NCBI GenBank assembly: GCA_014529385.2
Contig: CM043971.1
Span: 24,838,769 to 24,902,768, forward strand
Direction: 5' to 3'
DNA length: 64,000 nt
Source of the DNA: Adiantum capillus-veneris
Lineage: Eukaryota; Streptophyta; Polypodiopsida; Polypodiales; Pteridaceae
Both the position numbers and the translations under genes were made by a program. A model generated the notes under the pieces. That model was given only the letters and a program-made list of their open reading frames with translations. It searched no databases and was not told where the DNA came from. Positions 1 to 10,342 of this stretch are shown here, piece after piece; the first letter of the stretch is position 1, and the number at the start of each line of letters is the position of its first letter.

Positions 1-600
1 GTCTATTATGTACATATAAGTCATTAAATGTTGCTACCCAGTGGAACCACTACCCTTTACCATTTCAGGATGAGATTTTGAACCAAGTTGCAAGTCATGA
101 GTGGTGTTCTATTATGGATGGTTTTTAAGGTTACTTTCATATTGGTATTGCATTGGAGGATCAGTTAAAGACTAATTTTATCTCAGCATGGTGGTGCTTT
201 GCTTATCATTGGGGTTGGTGAATGCATATGCGACATTTCAGGATTGGATGAATAAGGTATTCAGTCTTACTTGGGTAAGTTTATCAGAGTTTTCATGGAT
301 GATATTGGTTGTTATAGCTCCCGAGTGGAGCACTTTTCCAAGTCAAAGTTGTGCTTTTAAACATTAGACGAGGAGGGAGGGCAATTGAACCCAAAGAAGT
401 GTAAGTTGGCACAGTCGCGGGCTCATATCTTGGGCCATGTGGTCTCACAAAATGGTATTGAAGTGGATCTAGAAAAAGTAAAGGCTTTGGTTTTGATGGA
501 GCCTCCAACCAGTGCTATAGATTTGGCTTCTTTTGTGCACAAACTCAAATATTCGGCCAGGTTTTTTTGGATGCTTTCATAGTACGTATACCCCCTTCAA
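1..600 (+). pseudogene. Ty3/gypsy reverse transcriptase, C-terminal fragment
   Basis: This is the distal part of a retrotransposon reverse transcriptase, which copies element RNA into DNA. From about 190 a broken frame resembles the RT segment just before the active site (LVNAYATFQDWMNKVF). From about 385 comes the usual post-catalytic stretch: NPKKCKLAQ, then ILGHVVSQNGIEVD and EKVKAL, the NPxKC and LGHxVSxxGI signatures of gypsy RTs. The catalytic YxDD box is not readable and lies in an eroded region around 290-330. The gene enters from the left window edge already truncated and has several stops and frame changes. RNase H and integrase follow in the same orientation. The paired RNase H domains downstream point to the Tat lineage. 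Confidence 0.8.
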
Positions 601-1130
601 AAATGAAGCCAACAGGTGCATGGATTCGAGTGGACAGAAGATGCTCAAATAGCTTTCGAGAGGGTGAAGGAAATCTTATGTCAGTTGCCTATAGTGTGTC
701 CCCCTAACAATGAAGATTATTTTTATGTGGCTATGACAGTGGGAACTATTACTATTGGTGCAGTGTTGATCCAAAAAGTGGGTAAGTGCTACAAGACAAT
801 TTATTTTGAAATCAGGGTGATTAGCCCGAGGGAGAGATCATATACGGAGGCTGAGCAATGGGTGATGACCTTGATCTTTTCCTATCGCAAGTTTAGAGAG
901 CATTTGATTGCTCAAAAGTTTTGTGAGCTCACCTCTAACAATTTGTCGCCTGAAGTGGTACTTCATCTCTAGCTAGGAAGAAGGATAAGAAAATGGGCAC
1001 TTGAGTTGCAGGAGTTTGAGTTTGTATTCAAAATTGACCACACGTGTAGGTCTCACCTAGCAGACATTTTGTTCAACAAGGAAGTGGACATGTCCATCTA
1101 TCCGAGCGTGGTGAAAGAGGATGTTGCAGA
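601..1130 (+). pseudogene. Ty3/gypsy RNase H (first, RT-linked)
   Basis: This degrades the RNA strand of the RNA/DNA hybrid during reverse transcription. The frame at 616-972 carries FEWTEDAQIAFERVK, then AVLIQ and a degenerate YFEIRVISPRERSYTEAEQW, matching the S-R-x-L-x-x-x-E-x-x-Y-x-x-x-E block of gypsy RNase H. The next frame (1006-1108) has FEFVFKIDHTCRSHLADIL, the usual end of the domain where most elements read ADxLSR. A stop at about 970 and a small frame change separate the parts. It directly follows the RT fragment and precedes a second RNase H. Confidence 0.8.
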
Positions 1131-1500
1131 GGAACCAGACTTGAAGGAAGCGAAAAGGAAGCTTTTATCATGTGGTTTGATTGTGTTTATAGGAGAGTGG
1201 TGCAGAAAGTAGGAGGAGGAGTGATCATTCAGGATCCCCAAGGTACAATAATTTTTTCAAGAGCCTATGATTTGGAAGGTGTTTACACGATTAATGAAGT
1301 GGAGTACTTGACACTTCACTTGGGGCTCAAACAGTGTGTGGAATTTGGCATCTCCAAGTTGATAGTTAAGGGTGATGCTCTCCTAGTTATAAAGAAGCTT
1401 TTGGAGAAATGGCAAGTAAAAAGAGATTCTCTCAAGAATTGGTTTTTTTCCATAAAGAAGTTGCTAAAGCTCTTTGAGTAAGTGCAGTTTAAACATGTTA
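1131..1500 (+). pseudogene. Second (archaeal-type) RNase H domain, Tat-like
   Basis: The frame at 1170-1481 reads GGGVIIQDPQGTIIFSRAYD, then INEVEYLTLHLGLKQC, then SKLIVKGDALLVIKKL. This is the (T/N)NEAEYxALxxGL and GDSxLVI pattern of the extra RNase H found between RT-RH and integrase in Tat/Ogre plant gypsy elements. The acidic residues of NEVEY and KGDA are kept. The first Asp block is degraded (FDC instead of FDG). A second RNase H after the first is a known Tat trait and is what assigns this fragment to that lineage. The same arrangement occurs on the other strand at 28567-29254. Confidence 0.75.
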
Positions 1501-2221
1501 GAAGAGAGTAGAATCAAGAAGCGGATCGGTTGGCTAGTAGTCATGTGCAGATTCAAGTGTCGAGTTTGTATGTGGCACCAGATACGTATGCAGACACAGA
1601 AACTTTGAAGGAAGTTGATGATTTCTTGAGTACAAGCCAATTTTTAGAGGATCTATCAAAACTACAAAAGAGATGGATTGTTCCAAAGGCTCGGAAGTTC
1701 ACTCTAATAGGAGAGGATTTAATGACATATTGTCACAACAGAGTATTGCATAGGGTTCTTTACAAAGAGGAGATTGGAATGGTGATGGATCAATGTCATG
1801 AGGAAAGCAGACACCAAGGTAAATATCAGATATTGTTTTTCATTTAAGAGGCGGTTTTTGGTGGTCCTCCATTGTACAAGATGTGCACTACTGGTGCAAG
1901 ACATGCCATCAGTGCCAAACAGTAGGTGAAAGATGAATGGTAACCAAACCACAAGGGGCTATTATAGCTGAGGATGCATTTGAAAAGTGGGGTTTAAACA
2001 CCATTTTTCCATTGCCCAAGTTTGTAAGCGGTAAGAAGTACATCGTGGCGGCTATTTATTATCTTACCAAGTGGGTTGAAGCAAAAGCGGTGAAGGAGGT
2101 AAATGCTCATACAGTTGCCCATGTTTTTTTTTATTGCATATGTTGTCGTTTTGGGGTGCCTTGGGTGCTCATTTATGATCAAGGTCAAGGCTTTGCTATA
2201 GCATTTCAAAACTCTTTGTAG
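1501..2221 (+). pseudogene. Ty3/gypsy integrase, N-terminal linker and core fragment
   Basis: Integrase joins retroelement DNA to the host chromosome. The frame at 1530-1847 is the linker leading to the HHCC zinc module (LHRVLYKEEIGMVMDQCHEE, then RHQGKY), which breaks at about 1845. The frame at 1937-2221 holds the core: AFEKWGLNTIFPLPKF and YLTKWVEAKAVKEV, the D-Y-L-T-K-W-x-E-A block in which the first catalytic Asp has become Tyr, and then VPWVLIYDQGQGFA, the S-D-x-G-x-x-F block with the second Asp kept. Sequence similarity stops at about 2221, before the catalytic Glu, where LTR-like DNA begins. This break is probably an insertion or deletion boundary. Confidence 0.75.
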
Positions 2222-3460
2222 CTAGAAAAGGCTTGGTGGCATTGTGGCACCACCTAAGTCTTGCCTTCTCTGTTGCACCCACTAGACGGCATTTTGAGAT
2301 GCCATCCTAACACTACTTGGGAGTTTTTGTCGTAGCGCTTTGAGGTAGCATTGGAAAGGGGGAAGTGGGAAAACACCCAGCACACAAAACAATTGCCTCT
2401 CAATAGCTTAGGGATTTCACAGCACCCCTATCCCCTGATAATCACCTTCAAAACTTCATGTTTCCATGAACAAACAGCGATCACAGCATGGCAATGCAAG
2501 CACACACATGAATCGGAGAGCACGAATGCACACCGCCAACTTGCTTCGATTGCACACACCCAAAAGCCACTCCTTTTCTCTCTCTTTGCACCATACCACA
2601 AGAAAAAAATGGCCCAGGGGTGACACACGTGCACACACAGCTCTGGAAAGAGAAGATAAGACAAGTAGACAAGAGGGGGGGAGGGGGAATTGACAGCACA
2701 GTTTTGAAGGTAAACTTTGGCTTCTCCTTCTTCAAAAAAAGGGTAAAAAGCTCTCCTGTGTGCTCCCCTAATCCAAAAAAAAAGTCCCTATATGGGCGTG
2801 GGCAGCTGCCCCTGCTTTTTGGCTCCCTTTTTTTATTTTTGGCACAACTTGCATGTGAAGCACACCTTAACTGCCATTCTCGGCATAGCTTTCTTGAGTC
2901 CCAATCCACCACACGAACACCCCTTAGGAGAGACACCGACGGCGCCGTTGGTGCTCTCCCCCTTTGCTCTCAAAAAAGGAGGGCCCCTTACGGGCGCATG
3001 GACACACCCCACGGCCACCACGTCATCAGCTATCTTGCATGAGCGCACCGCACATGACCGCCGGTGAGCGCCACACGTGCAACCAAAGTAGCGCCCGACC
3101 GCTGCCGCTCGCGAAGTTCCTTCCTCTCCTTGATGCATCTAGTGGGGGGTGCCTTGTAGGACATAAAGCCTTCAAACTGTCCACCAGTGCCTGCATGTGG
3201 GATGATGGTTTTCCACGTGGTGCGATGTGGTGTGCCCTCCCTTCAAGGCTTCGAAGAAATCCCATGGATTATATAAATACAAACCCCTTTTTCCCTCCAC
3301 ATACAATGCTCTGCAGTTTACTGCCCAAGGGTCGAGTGACCAAGCCGTAAAAACCTGATGGAAACTCTAGTCCCTCACTTCAATTCATCAAACCCTTGTC
3401 GCCTTTTGACCTTCCGAGCCTACCAACTGAGACCACCAAAACCACAAAAATCAATTTGGT
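2222..3460 (+). repeat. LTR-like, promoter-bearing repeat
   Basis: This is GC-richer non-coding DNA following a pol fragment. Positions about 2340-2660 resemble 46377-46700 in the same orientation, both with a GGGAA-AACACxCxxCACAC start and runs of CACACA. A TATA box lies at 3272-3279. At about 3459 the sequence reads ATTTGGTACCACAACGCCGG, which loosely recalls the TTTGGCGCCGTTGCCGG primer site of Athila/Tat elements preceded by CA. I read the stretch as an old LTR, but its exact ends and any terminal inverted repeat are uncertain. Short ORFs here are GC-rich chance frames. Confidence 0.45.
3272..3279 (+). promoter_or_regulatory. Candidate LTR TATA box (TATAAATA)
   Basis: A strong TATAAATA lies in a locally GC-rich context within the LTR-like repeat, with a C-rich stretch just downstream. 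It would start transcription about 30 bp further on. There is no independent evidence that it is active. Confidence 0.4.
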
Positions 3461-4245
3461 ACCACAACGCCGGCAGTGAACATCAACTTCCTCTTGCATC
3501 ACTCTCTGATGATGAGCAGTCACTTCCTACTAGCTCCATATGTTGTCCACTACCCTGCAAACTCCACCAAGCTTTAAAAACCTTTGTTGGCACCAAAGCA
3601 GGAAAATCGGCTCAAAATTGACCCCCGAAAAAACTTTAACTACTAATATCTTGACATCCGAGACTCAGATTTCCGATCTGAAAAGACCAACAAGCTCCAT
3701 AAATCAAGCACTACACACCCATAGCTCCAAACTGGATCCAACCACCTGACATCACTTGCCCTATTTGGCTTAGATTTGCAAACACCTTCAACTTCAAAGC
3801 ACCGTATCTTGCACACCATGACTTCGTTTGAGGAGCCATCTAAACTTGCTCCTTCTACACTTCAAGCTCTACAGATCCAAGCCAAAAACTAGACATTTGA
3901 TCATGCTTCACCTGTCACCATGTCAGGACCAATTTGGAAACCTTTTGGTCAAAAGAACCACATTATCCATACATCTCCAATGCCACTTGCTTGGCCAGGC
4001 TTGTCCCATCTGCTCTAGCACTTTTCCATGCATCTGTAATAATACACATCACTCCATGTGCCCTCTGCTAGGGTCAACACACTTTGGTTTCACCATCATT
4101 GCCCAACCCCCTTCTTGAACATTCAATGTTCAACCAAAAAGATGACTAAAGAAACTGAGAAACTACAAAACTGATAAACACCGTGAGCAAACCAAAAATC
4201 CTAGTGTATGTACAAAGTCTTATTTGTGACGAATGTACATTCTAT
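3461..4245. other. No gene seen; old retroelement leader or eroded repeat
   Basis: The stretch is C/A-rich with only short chance frames. If the repeat upstream is a 5' LTR, this would be its untranslated leader. I recognise no domain, RNA gene or repeat here. Confidence 0.4.
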
Positions 4246-4930
4246 TTAGACTGGTTTCCCAACCCCTTCTACCAAAACTTGATGCACTGTTGGCACCAAC
4301 TCCCTTTCAAAATAAATCTTGAGATGCACACCATTCACTCGATTCTTGAGAAGACAACCATTCATTCGCATAAGCAGGTAAGTACCATTGGGAAAAACCT
4401 GATGGACCTTGTAAGACCCTATCCACTTTTTCTTAAACTTCTTCTGAAAGGTGAAATCCAAATAGCTTTCATACTTCATCACTAAATCACCCTTCTCTAT
4501 CTGTTTCTCCTCCATATGTTGGTTGAATTTAGCCACTCTTTTCTTCCACTACTTTACATGAATATATGTTGCTGCTTCTTAGTCCATCTTTAGAGCTTCA
4601 AGACTTGTGATTTTATCCTGCAAAACATCTTGATGAGACTTGTCAATCCGCCACATACCTTGTAGTGCACCTAGCTGCACATGCACAGGCAGCATCCTCT
4701 CCTTTCCATAAACCAACTCATAAGGAGTAAAGTTGGTAGCCACTTTGTAAGAGATCATGTATGCCCAAAAACATTTATCAAGATTAGCTTCCCACTCCTC
4801 AACTTTTTTGTATATATACTTGGTGAGCATTTTGACTATCTGTCCATTTTCACTCTCAATGAGACCATTGCACTATGGATGATTGGAGATGAAAACCTGT
4901 GTTGAATAACCAACTTTTCCACTAGCGCAT
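4246..4930 (-). pseudogene. Ty3/gypsy integrase C-terminal fragment with GPY/F-like module
   Basis: On the minus strand, the end of the integrase core is recognisable at about 4930-4840 (CNGLIESENGQIVKMLTKYI, equivalent to the PxSNGxxExxN block with the catalytic Glu). It is followed by the W-A-Y block (EANLDKCFWAYMISYKVATN) and TPYELVYGKERMLPV. The frame at 4536-4246 carries the DNA-binding GPY/F-like module: FKKKWIGSYKVHQVFPNGTY, then NGVHLKIYFE. There are stops and a frame change at about 4560. Nothing upstream of it on this strand is adjacent. The matching N-terminal half of a Tat-like integrase on the same strand is at 27524-28434, so the two may be halves of one element split by later insertions. 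Confidence 0.75.
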
Positions 4931-5348
4931 GCAGTGTTGATTGGTACATTGGAATATTGATACATATAGAGCATACAAAAGGTTCAAATGTATCAAAATC
5001 AATGGTTTGTTTTGAGCACTTGATACATCAACATAGAGTGAAAAAACTATTTTTCATGTCAAGTGTCATAGATGTTTTTTGTCTATTGTCAACACAATCA
5101 CATATTTTTAGTCAAAGTTGTCATAATAATAAATATCTAATTCTCCTAAATGATTTTCTCATGTTAAACTGATCATTTAATATGGGGAAGTTCCAGGGGA
5201 GAAAAAGCTAGAATATTGGTTAAGTTAGCAGACCGGCCACAGTAGGGATCCAAAGGAGGGAAAATAGGGATCCAAAGGGGAGGCCATCTGCAAAAGATCT
5301 ATGTGCAACAATGGGCTTAAAAAACCCTAAGGGTCAGCCCATTAAGAC

Positions 5349-5396
5349 TTCCAAAATGCTAAGGTTCCAAAATGCTAAGGTTCCAAAATTCAAAGG
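5349..5396 (+). repeat. 16-bp tandem repeat, three copies
   Basis: Three head-to-tail copies of TTCCAAAATGCTAAGG lie at 5349, 5365 and 5381. The third differs (TTCCAAAATTCAAAGG). This is probably replication slippage. Confidence 0.9.
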
Positions 5397-5511
5397 TTGT
5401 GTCCAAAGGTCAACATTAGGGAAAATTGGATGCTTTGTGTGTGTCCCAAAAGTCTTTGTCAATCCCTACATAGGAGGGGGCGATCCCAAGAAGTAGGGGA
5501 TGAGAGAGAAA

Positions 5512-5513
<2 letters not shown>

Positions 5514-5573
<60 letters not shown>
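5514..5573 (+). repeat. (CA)30 microsatellite
   Basis: An uninterrupted dinucleotide tract of about 60 bp. The Cys/Val and His/Thr-rich frames crossing it on either strand are artefacts of the repeat. Confidence 0.95.
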
Positions 5574-5574
<1 letters not shown>

Positions 5575-6129
5575 GCTCTCTTTGTACACAAGGGGAAAGA
5601 GGGACACATGTCAGCTCCCTAGCCCAGATGCCCACAAGGTGTACTCAAATTCTATTGGATGGCCTTGGAGGTGGACCAATGAGAATTAGGCTAGAGTAAA
5701 TATAGTTTAATTAATTTAAAAATACTTAATAAAAGAACCAATGGGAATTAAGCTCTCTAGAAGACTATTGGACAGTCTCCCAAGGGGACCAATGAGCATT
5801 CAGCAGCCCAATGGCTTGCCTGATTCATATTGGCCAGGAGGCAAAGGGGTCCAATGAGAGTTTAGTTGAATTATTAAATTACCTAAAGCTCTCACAAAAG
5901 GGGAATGCGGGACACATGTCAAAAGGCTATCACTTATGCTGCTTAATTGTCATTGGCTGAGCCAGGGGAGGTCTAATAGGATGCTAGCATGAGTAATTAG
6001 CAAGGGGGGTCGACCAAGAGAGAGAGGGGGGGCTGATTTTTGCAAGGCATTATAGACACACACACTCACACAATCAATGTGTGGAGCATTAAGACTCTCT
6101 CTCTCTCCTTCTCAAGCTTTAATGGAAAT

Positions 6130-6265
6130 CTTATCTCCTACTCCAAGCTTGTGAGAAGGGAGGCCTACACCAACAACTCTTGGCTTTGTGATGCATGCTT
6201 ATCTCCTACTCCAAGCTTGTGAGAAGGGAGGCCAACACCAACAACTCTTGGCTTTGTGATGCAAA
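6130..6265 (+). repeat. 68-bp tandem duplication
   Basis: A unit beginning CTTATCTCCTACTCCAAGC and ending GGCTTTGTGATGCA is repeated at 6198 with one or two changes. A third partial start (ATGCATGCTTATCTCC) occurs at about 6290. It lies in the distal part of the LTR-like region. Confidence 0.9.
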
Positions 6266-6843
6266 TCCAACCAAGAGCCACGCTTCAATGCATGCTTATC
6301 TCCTCTACCATGCTAATTACTAAGCTAAGATATGCTAATATGAGAGATTATGTGAGGAGATGTACATCTTTCTTGTAAGAATACTCCTTCTTCCTCTCAA
6401 TCTACTCTCATACCCCGCTAGCTTTCACCATCTTCAAAGGTGTGTGAGGTCTTGGGTCTGTGACTGTGACGGAATTGATGTTGTGTTTGATAAGTGTTTT
6501 GCTTAGTGCATGAAGTTTCCATCTTCATTGTACTAGCTAGTCTTGAAGGAACACAAAGAATTGTATTGTACAATGTCTCTCTTGATGGGAGAAACCATAA
6601 TGCAAAGCCTTTTGGAGGGGGGACCGACTCCATGTAAATCCAGTCCTCAACTATTATCAATAGCTTAATTTATATCTCTTTTGAAGTATTGTTCATGCTA
6701 TCTAACTAGGTGTTATGCTTTTTGTTTCTCTCTCCACCCAAGCACTCTTGTTATTCTCATAAGGAATCTATTCTAATGAAATGCTCACTATGTTCATGCT
6801 ATTTTCCGCTACACATAAGTTACTAGGCCATTAAATGTTACAT

Positions 6844-6855
6844 TGGTATCAGAGC
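6844..6855 (+). promoter_or_regulatory. Primer-binding site, tRNA-iMet type
   Basis: TGGTATCAGAGC is the standard plant retrotransposon primer site complementary to the 3' end of initiator tRNA-Met. It lies one base after TTACA, the expected LTR end, and about 400 bp before a gag start. This orients the following gag on the plus strand. Confidence 0.85.
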
Positions 6856-7259
6856 ACAAGGTTTCTCTTTTCTTGCTCAAGAAGGGAGGTCCTCAAGCTA
6901 GCTATAAATGGTTGGTATTATTAATTGCATGTGAGTAAGTAGAATAGAGATTTTTCAACCTTGCAGTGCGCCTGCCTTCGTGCAGTTAACGGGGCATCAC
7001 CATCGAGAGCTATGGTATTAATAGTGGAGTCCTACGGAGCTTGCCTACGGCTTAACTACTATTGAGCTATTAGAAGCTTGACAGGAGCCGGTGCTGCTTT
7101 GGTGTTAAACGACCCTCTCTTCTATTCCTTGCAATTAATGGTATTCGAGCCACGGGTATAGTAGCTTGAGTGCTTTTTCTAAAGGGGTAAAGAGGAGTGG
7201 CAACTAGGGCTTGAAATGCCAAAGTACACCTTAAAAATTTACACCTAAAAGTTGTTAGA

Positions 7260-8781
7260 ATGGCTGACAATAGTAAAGAGAGTGAAATTAATGTTGATAC
7301 CTTTGATTTTTCTAATGAGCAAGCTACTAATGATGCCCTGATGCTTGTTAACTATCTTGTTTCTAGGCTTCAACAAGCCATGGGCAATCCATCTCTCCAA
7401 AGTGAAGTGCAACGGCAGCTCCGTGCTCATGGGATTCTCCGAGCTCCCCACCATGAGGAGAGAACACCTAGAAAGCCTCCTTGTGAGAATTACAAAAGAG
7501 TTCTCTCTCCGATTTGGGAAGAAGAAGAGGATCCATACGAAGGGCTCAAGAATTTACTTCTTGATGATGCATCTCCTTCCCAAAGGAGAGCTCAAGAGCC
7601 TCCACTGAAGGAACGAGAAAGAAGTGAGTCTCCCGCCACCTTGGCGGAGATGGCTCCACGAAGACGGCAGGCTAAACGCTCTCCATCACCTCCAAAACGG
7701 AGAATACCATTGCACACTTCTCCACACCATAATTCAAAGAGGGATGACAAAAGGCGAGAGGATAAAAGGCAAGAAAGAGGACACCCTCTTCTCCATCTTC
7801 TTCATCCTCTTCCTCTTATGAAAGTGATGGTGAAGACAACAAAGATCAAGGCGAGAAAAAAGCGAGAAAGAGGTCATCCTCTTCTCCATCTTTCTCAAAT
7901 TATTCACCTTCTGAAGAAAGTGATGGTGCAACCTTTGAACCATCAAAAAGAAGAGGCCATAGGAAATCCTATGCCACATGGAAGAGGTCGTCCAAGATCA
8001 AGAAGTTCAAAGAGGGAGGGAAGAGCATTGCTTTCCTTACCTATGATGGCACCTTCGGTGCTACGGACAAAGTCTTGGCCTTTATCCAACAATTTGATGT
8101 GGCGTTTGGAGATGAGGCTTCACGGAGTCCTCTAAGCTACACCATGTAGCTATGCACGTTCAAAAGTCCGCCAAGCAATGGTGGTCTAGCCTATGAGCCA
8201 ACGGTGAAGCTCCACAAACATGGAAAGCTTTAAGAGCTTCCATCATGAAGCAATTTTTGGCCACCGATGCCAAAGACAAAGTACTCACCAAATGGCAAAG
8301 CTTGAAGCTCTCTCCCTATGAATCCCTCCACAAATATGTAGACAAGTTTTGGGACCTACAACTCAAAGCCACTGTCTTCAAAAATTTGGATTTTGGAGAG
8401 CAAAAGAAAAAATTTTATGCGGGCTTAACCGAAGAAATGGCGGAGTATGTCAACTCCCAAAGGCCACGCACCATATCGATGATAATACACCATACTATGG
8501 TGGCCTCTCGAATCAATTTCCAAACAGGGGCTAAGAGGAATTCTAAGCCCTCAGAAAACAAGGGTTCCAATGAGCCTAAGGGGAAGCAAAATGTCCAAAA
8601 GTCTCCTAAGTCCAATTCCAACAAACATAAAGAGAAGGGAGTTTACAAAGGCAAAAACAAACTCTCTCCTGAAGAGCTTGAGCGTTATCGCAAAGATAAC
8701 CGGTGTTTCAAATGCGACGAACAAGGGCATGCGTACCGCGCTTGTCCCCAAAAGCAAGAACTGTTAGAAATTATGGCTTAG
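7260..8781 (+). pseudogene. Ty3/gypsy gag with serine/arginine-rich N-terminus and CCHC knuckle
   Basis: Gag forms the virus-like particle and packages element RNA. The ATG at 7260 is the first after the primer site. The N-terminal ~170 codons are polar and rich in Arg, Ser and Pro. A frameshift near 7770 moves the true frame into a serine-run segment (SSPSSSSSSSYESDG, later SSSSPSFSNYSPSEESDG). The capsid domain follows (FLTYDGTFGATDKVLAF, then KQWWSSL and TWKALRASIMKQF), with a second frameshift near 8120 and a stop near 8192. The frame at 8245-8781 continues the capsid and ends in a zinc knuckle, CFKCDEQGHAYRAC (CX2CX4HX4C). Protease and pol should follow. Instead, sequence similarity switches at about 8776 to a different gag belonging to element A. 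Confidence 0.85.
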
Positions 8782-10342
8782 GAGCACCACTGGGAGAGGA
8801 ACTAGCCTATTACAGAAGACCTGAGGAGGTATATCGATTAGGACGTGGAGATCCAATGATGAGGTTTGTAGACCATCGTAGAATTAGACCTTCTCAAGTG
8901 CAAAAATGGGTAAACAAGAAATACACAGGAAACAGAGACCCAAGAGATCCTGTAGCAGCATTTGTGCATGTAATTAGAGTTGAAGAGGTGTTAGACTTCC
9001 CTACCCAATTTGCAGGGTTTGGACTAACCCGAGAGAATGATGCCGCTACTTGGTTTGACTCTGTAGAGCGTAGAGACTTTGAGTCTATGGAGGAAGTGTT
9101 TGACGAGTTTATCGATGAATTCTCACAAAGGGGGATAGCTCATAATACCGTCTCACAAATCCATAAATTCAAACAGAAAGATGGGGAATCTGTACGAAAG
9201 GCAGCCTTAAGACTAAAAAGAAATCCAACTCAGTCCAGACTCATGCTGATATTCATCCAAGGACTAAGGAATGCGGATATCCAGAAAGACTTACATATGA
9301 AGAGAAGCACGACGTTGAATGAATTGACCAAGGAGGCTCTTTACCTTGTGGACAATTGTGCGGTCTACAAAGAGGGGGAGTTCAAGGACCTTGACGACGA
9401 TTCATCTTCACAACAAAGTGGAAGCAGGTCTTCTAAGACAGCACCGAAAGGAGAAGTAGTTGTAAACCAAGAGCAGCTTGTGGATGAAGTGCTAAAAAAG
9501 ATTAACTTGTACGCCAAACCCCAAGCTAAACAGCCCAAGTGGTGTGCAATTGAACAAAAATGGACAAACCATGGGACCGAGGAATGTTATTATAACAAGG
9601 GATATGTGAGAGAGAGAGACCTTATGCTCCCCAAGCTCCGGTAGCTTCTCCTCAAGTTCCATCGATGCCTAGGTATCAAGCAGGCAACCTACCAGGACCT
9701 GTAGGTGTAGAAAGACCACAACCAGTGTTGGGGCAACAACCACCCCTCCCAGGATTACCACCAGTTGGTATAAGATACACACCAACCATAACCAAATTAG
9801 AGGATAAGGCTTTGGTGCCTATGCATGCATATTATGAAGATCCCAATGGATATGCAACAAACTCTGTCTATTATCCAACGGAATAACCCTTGACACCAGA
9901 ACCATGGAGCATTATAGGAAGTACAGGACCCTTGACACCAGAACCATGGAGCTTAGATGAGCGAACATTGTTATTCATAGCCAACGGAGGCATGGGAGGA
10001 CAGAGACATGCATACCCACAAAGGGGAGCTCAAGGAGCACCTCAACAACCCAAGGGACCCTGCTACAAGTGTGGTGGAGACCATTGGCTAAGAGACTGTC
10101 CTCATGATGAAATCATTAGAGTCAACGCATATTGCACCGAGTGTGGAGTTACTCATTTGATTCCTGATTTCCCTAAAAACCCAAGCAAAGGAGCAAAAAC
10201 CACCTTGAACATGCTAAAAATGGTACCTTTCAGTGGAGGGTCAAAAAATGAAACAATCATACCTATTCAGGTGGTAACAGTGGAGCGGGAGTTGCTATCG
10301 CCACCAAGGAAATCTAGAAAAAATGGGGAAAACCAGCTTTAA
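8776..10342 (+). pseudogene. Element A gag
   Basis: The capsid-type frame runs from about 8776 to 9644. It has DPRDPVAAFVHVIRVEEVL, then DAATWFDSVERRDFESMEEV and FSQRGIAHNTVSQIHKF, which is the Retrotrans_gag pattern. Its end (WCAIEQKWTNHGTEEC) looks like a His/Cys zinc element. A -1 frame change near 9620 leads to a Pro/Gln-rich segment with a duplicated TPEPWS motif around 9893 and 9935 and a stop at 9884. A CCHC knuckle follows at about 10060 (CYKCGGDHWLRDC) with a decayed second knuckle (YCTECGVTHLIPDF, last Cys lost). The 5' start is missing because the gene begins at a junction with another gag. Confidence 0.8.

Larger units (their letters stand above)
4931..6842 (+). repeat. Probable LTR of the 6844 primer-site element; start not resolved
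   Basis: This non-coding region ends in TGTTACA at 6836-6842, two bases before an iMet primer-binding site, so its right end is an LTR end. A left end beginning TG cannot be fixed. TGTTAAAC at about 5163 is one candidate, giving an LTR of about 1.7 kb. Inside are a 16-bp tandem repeat, a long (CA)n tract and a 68-bp tandem duplication. Short frames in it are low-complexity and not credible genes. Confidence 0.45.

Noticed and set aside
2481-3350. Overlapping frames of 80-150 codons on both strands
   Set aside because: They lie in GC-rich LTR-like DNA, overlap in several frames and have no domains. They are chance frames.
5397-5699. His/Thr and Cys/Val repeat proteins
   Set aside because: They are translations of the (CA)n microsatellite.
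6844-6855. tRNA gene
   Set aside because: Only the 12-nt primer-site complement of tRNA-iMet is present. There is no cloverleaf.
7060-7085. Match to the element A LTR start (TTAGAAGCT at 7069 versus TGTTAGAAGCT at 22286)
   Set aside because: Similarity ends after about 10 bp and the surrounding sequences do not align, so it is not the 5' LTR of element A.
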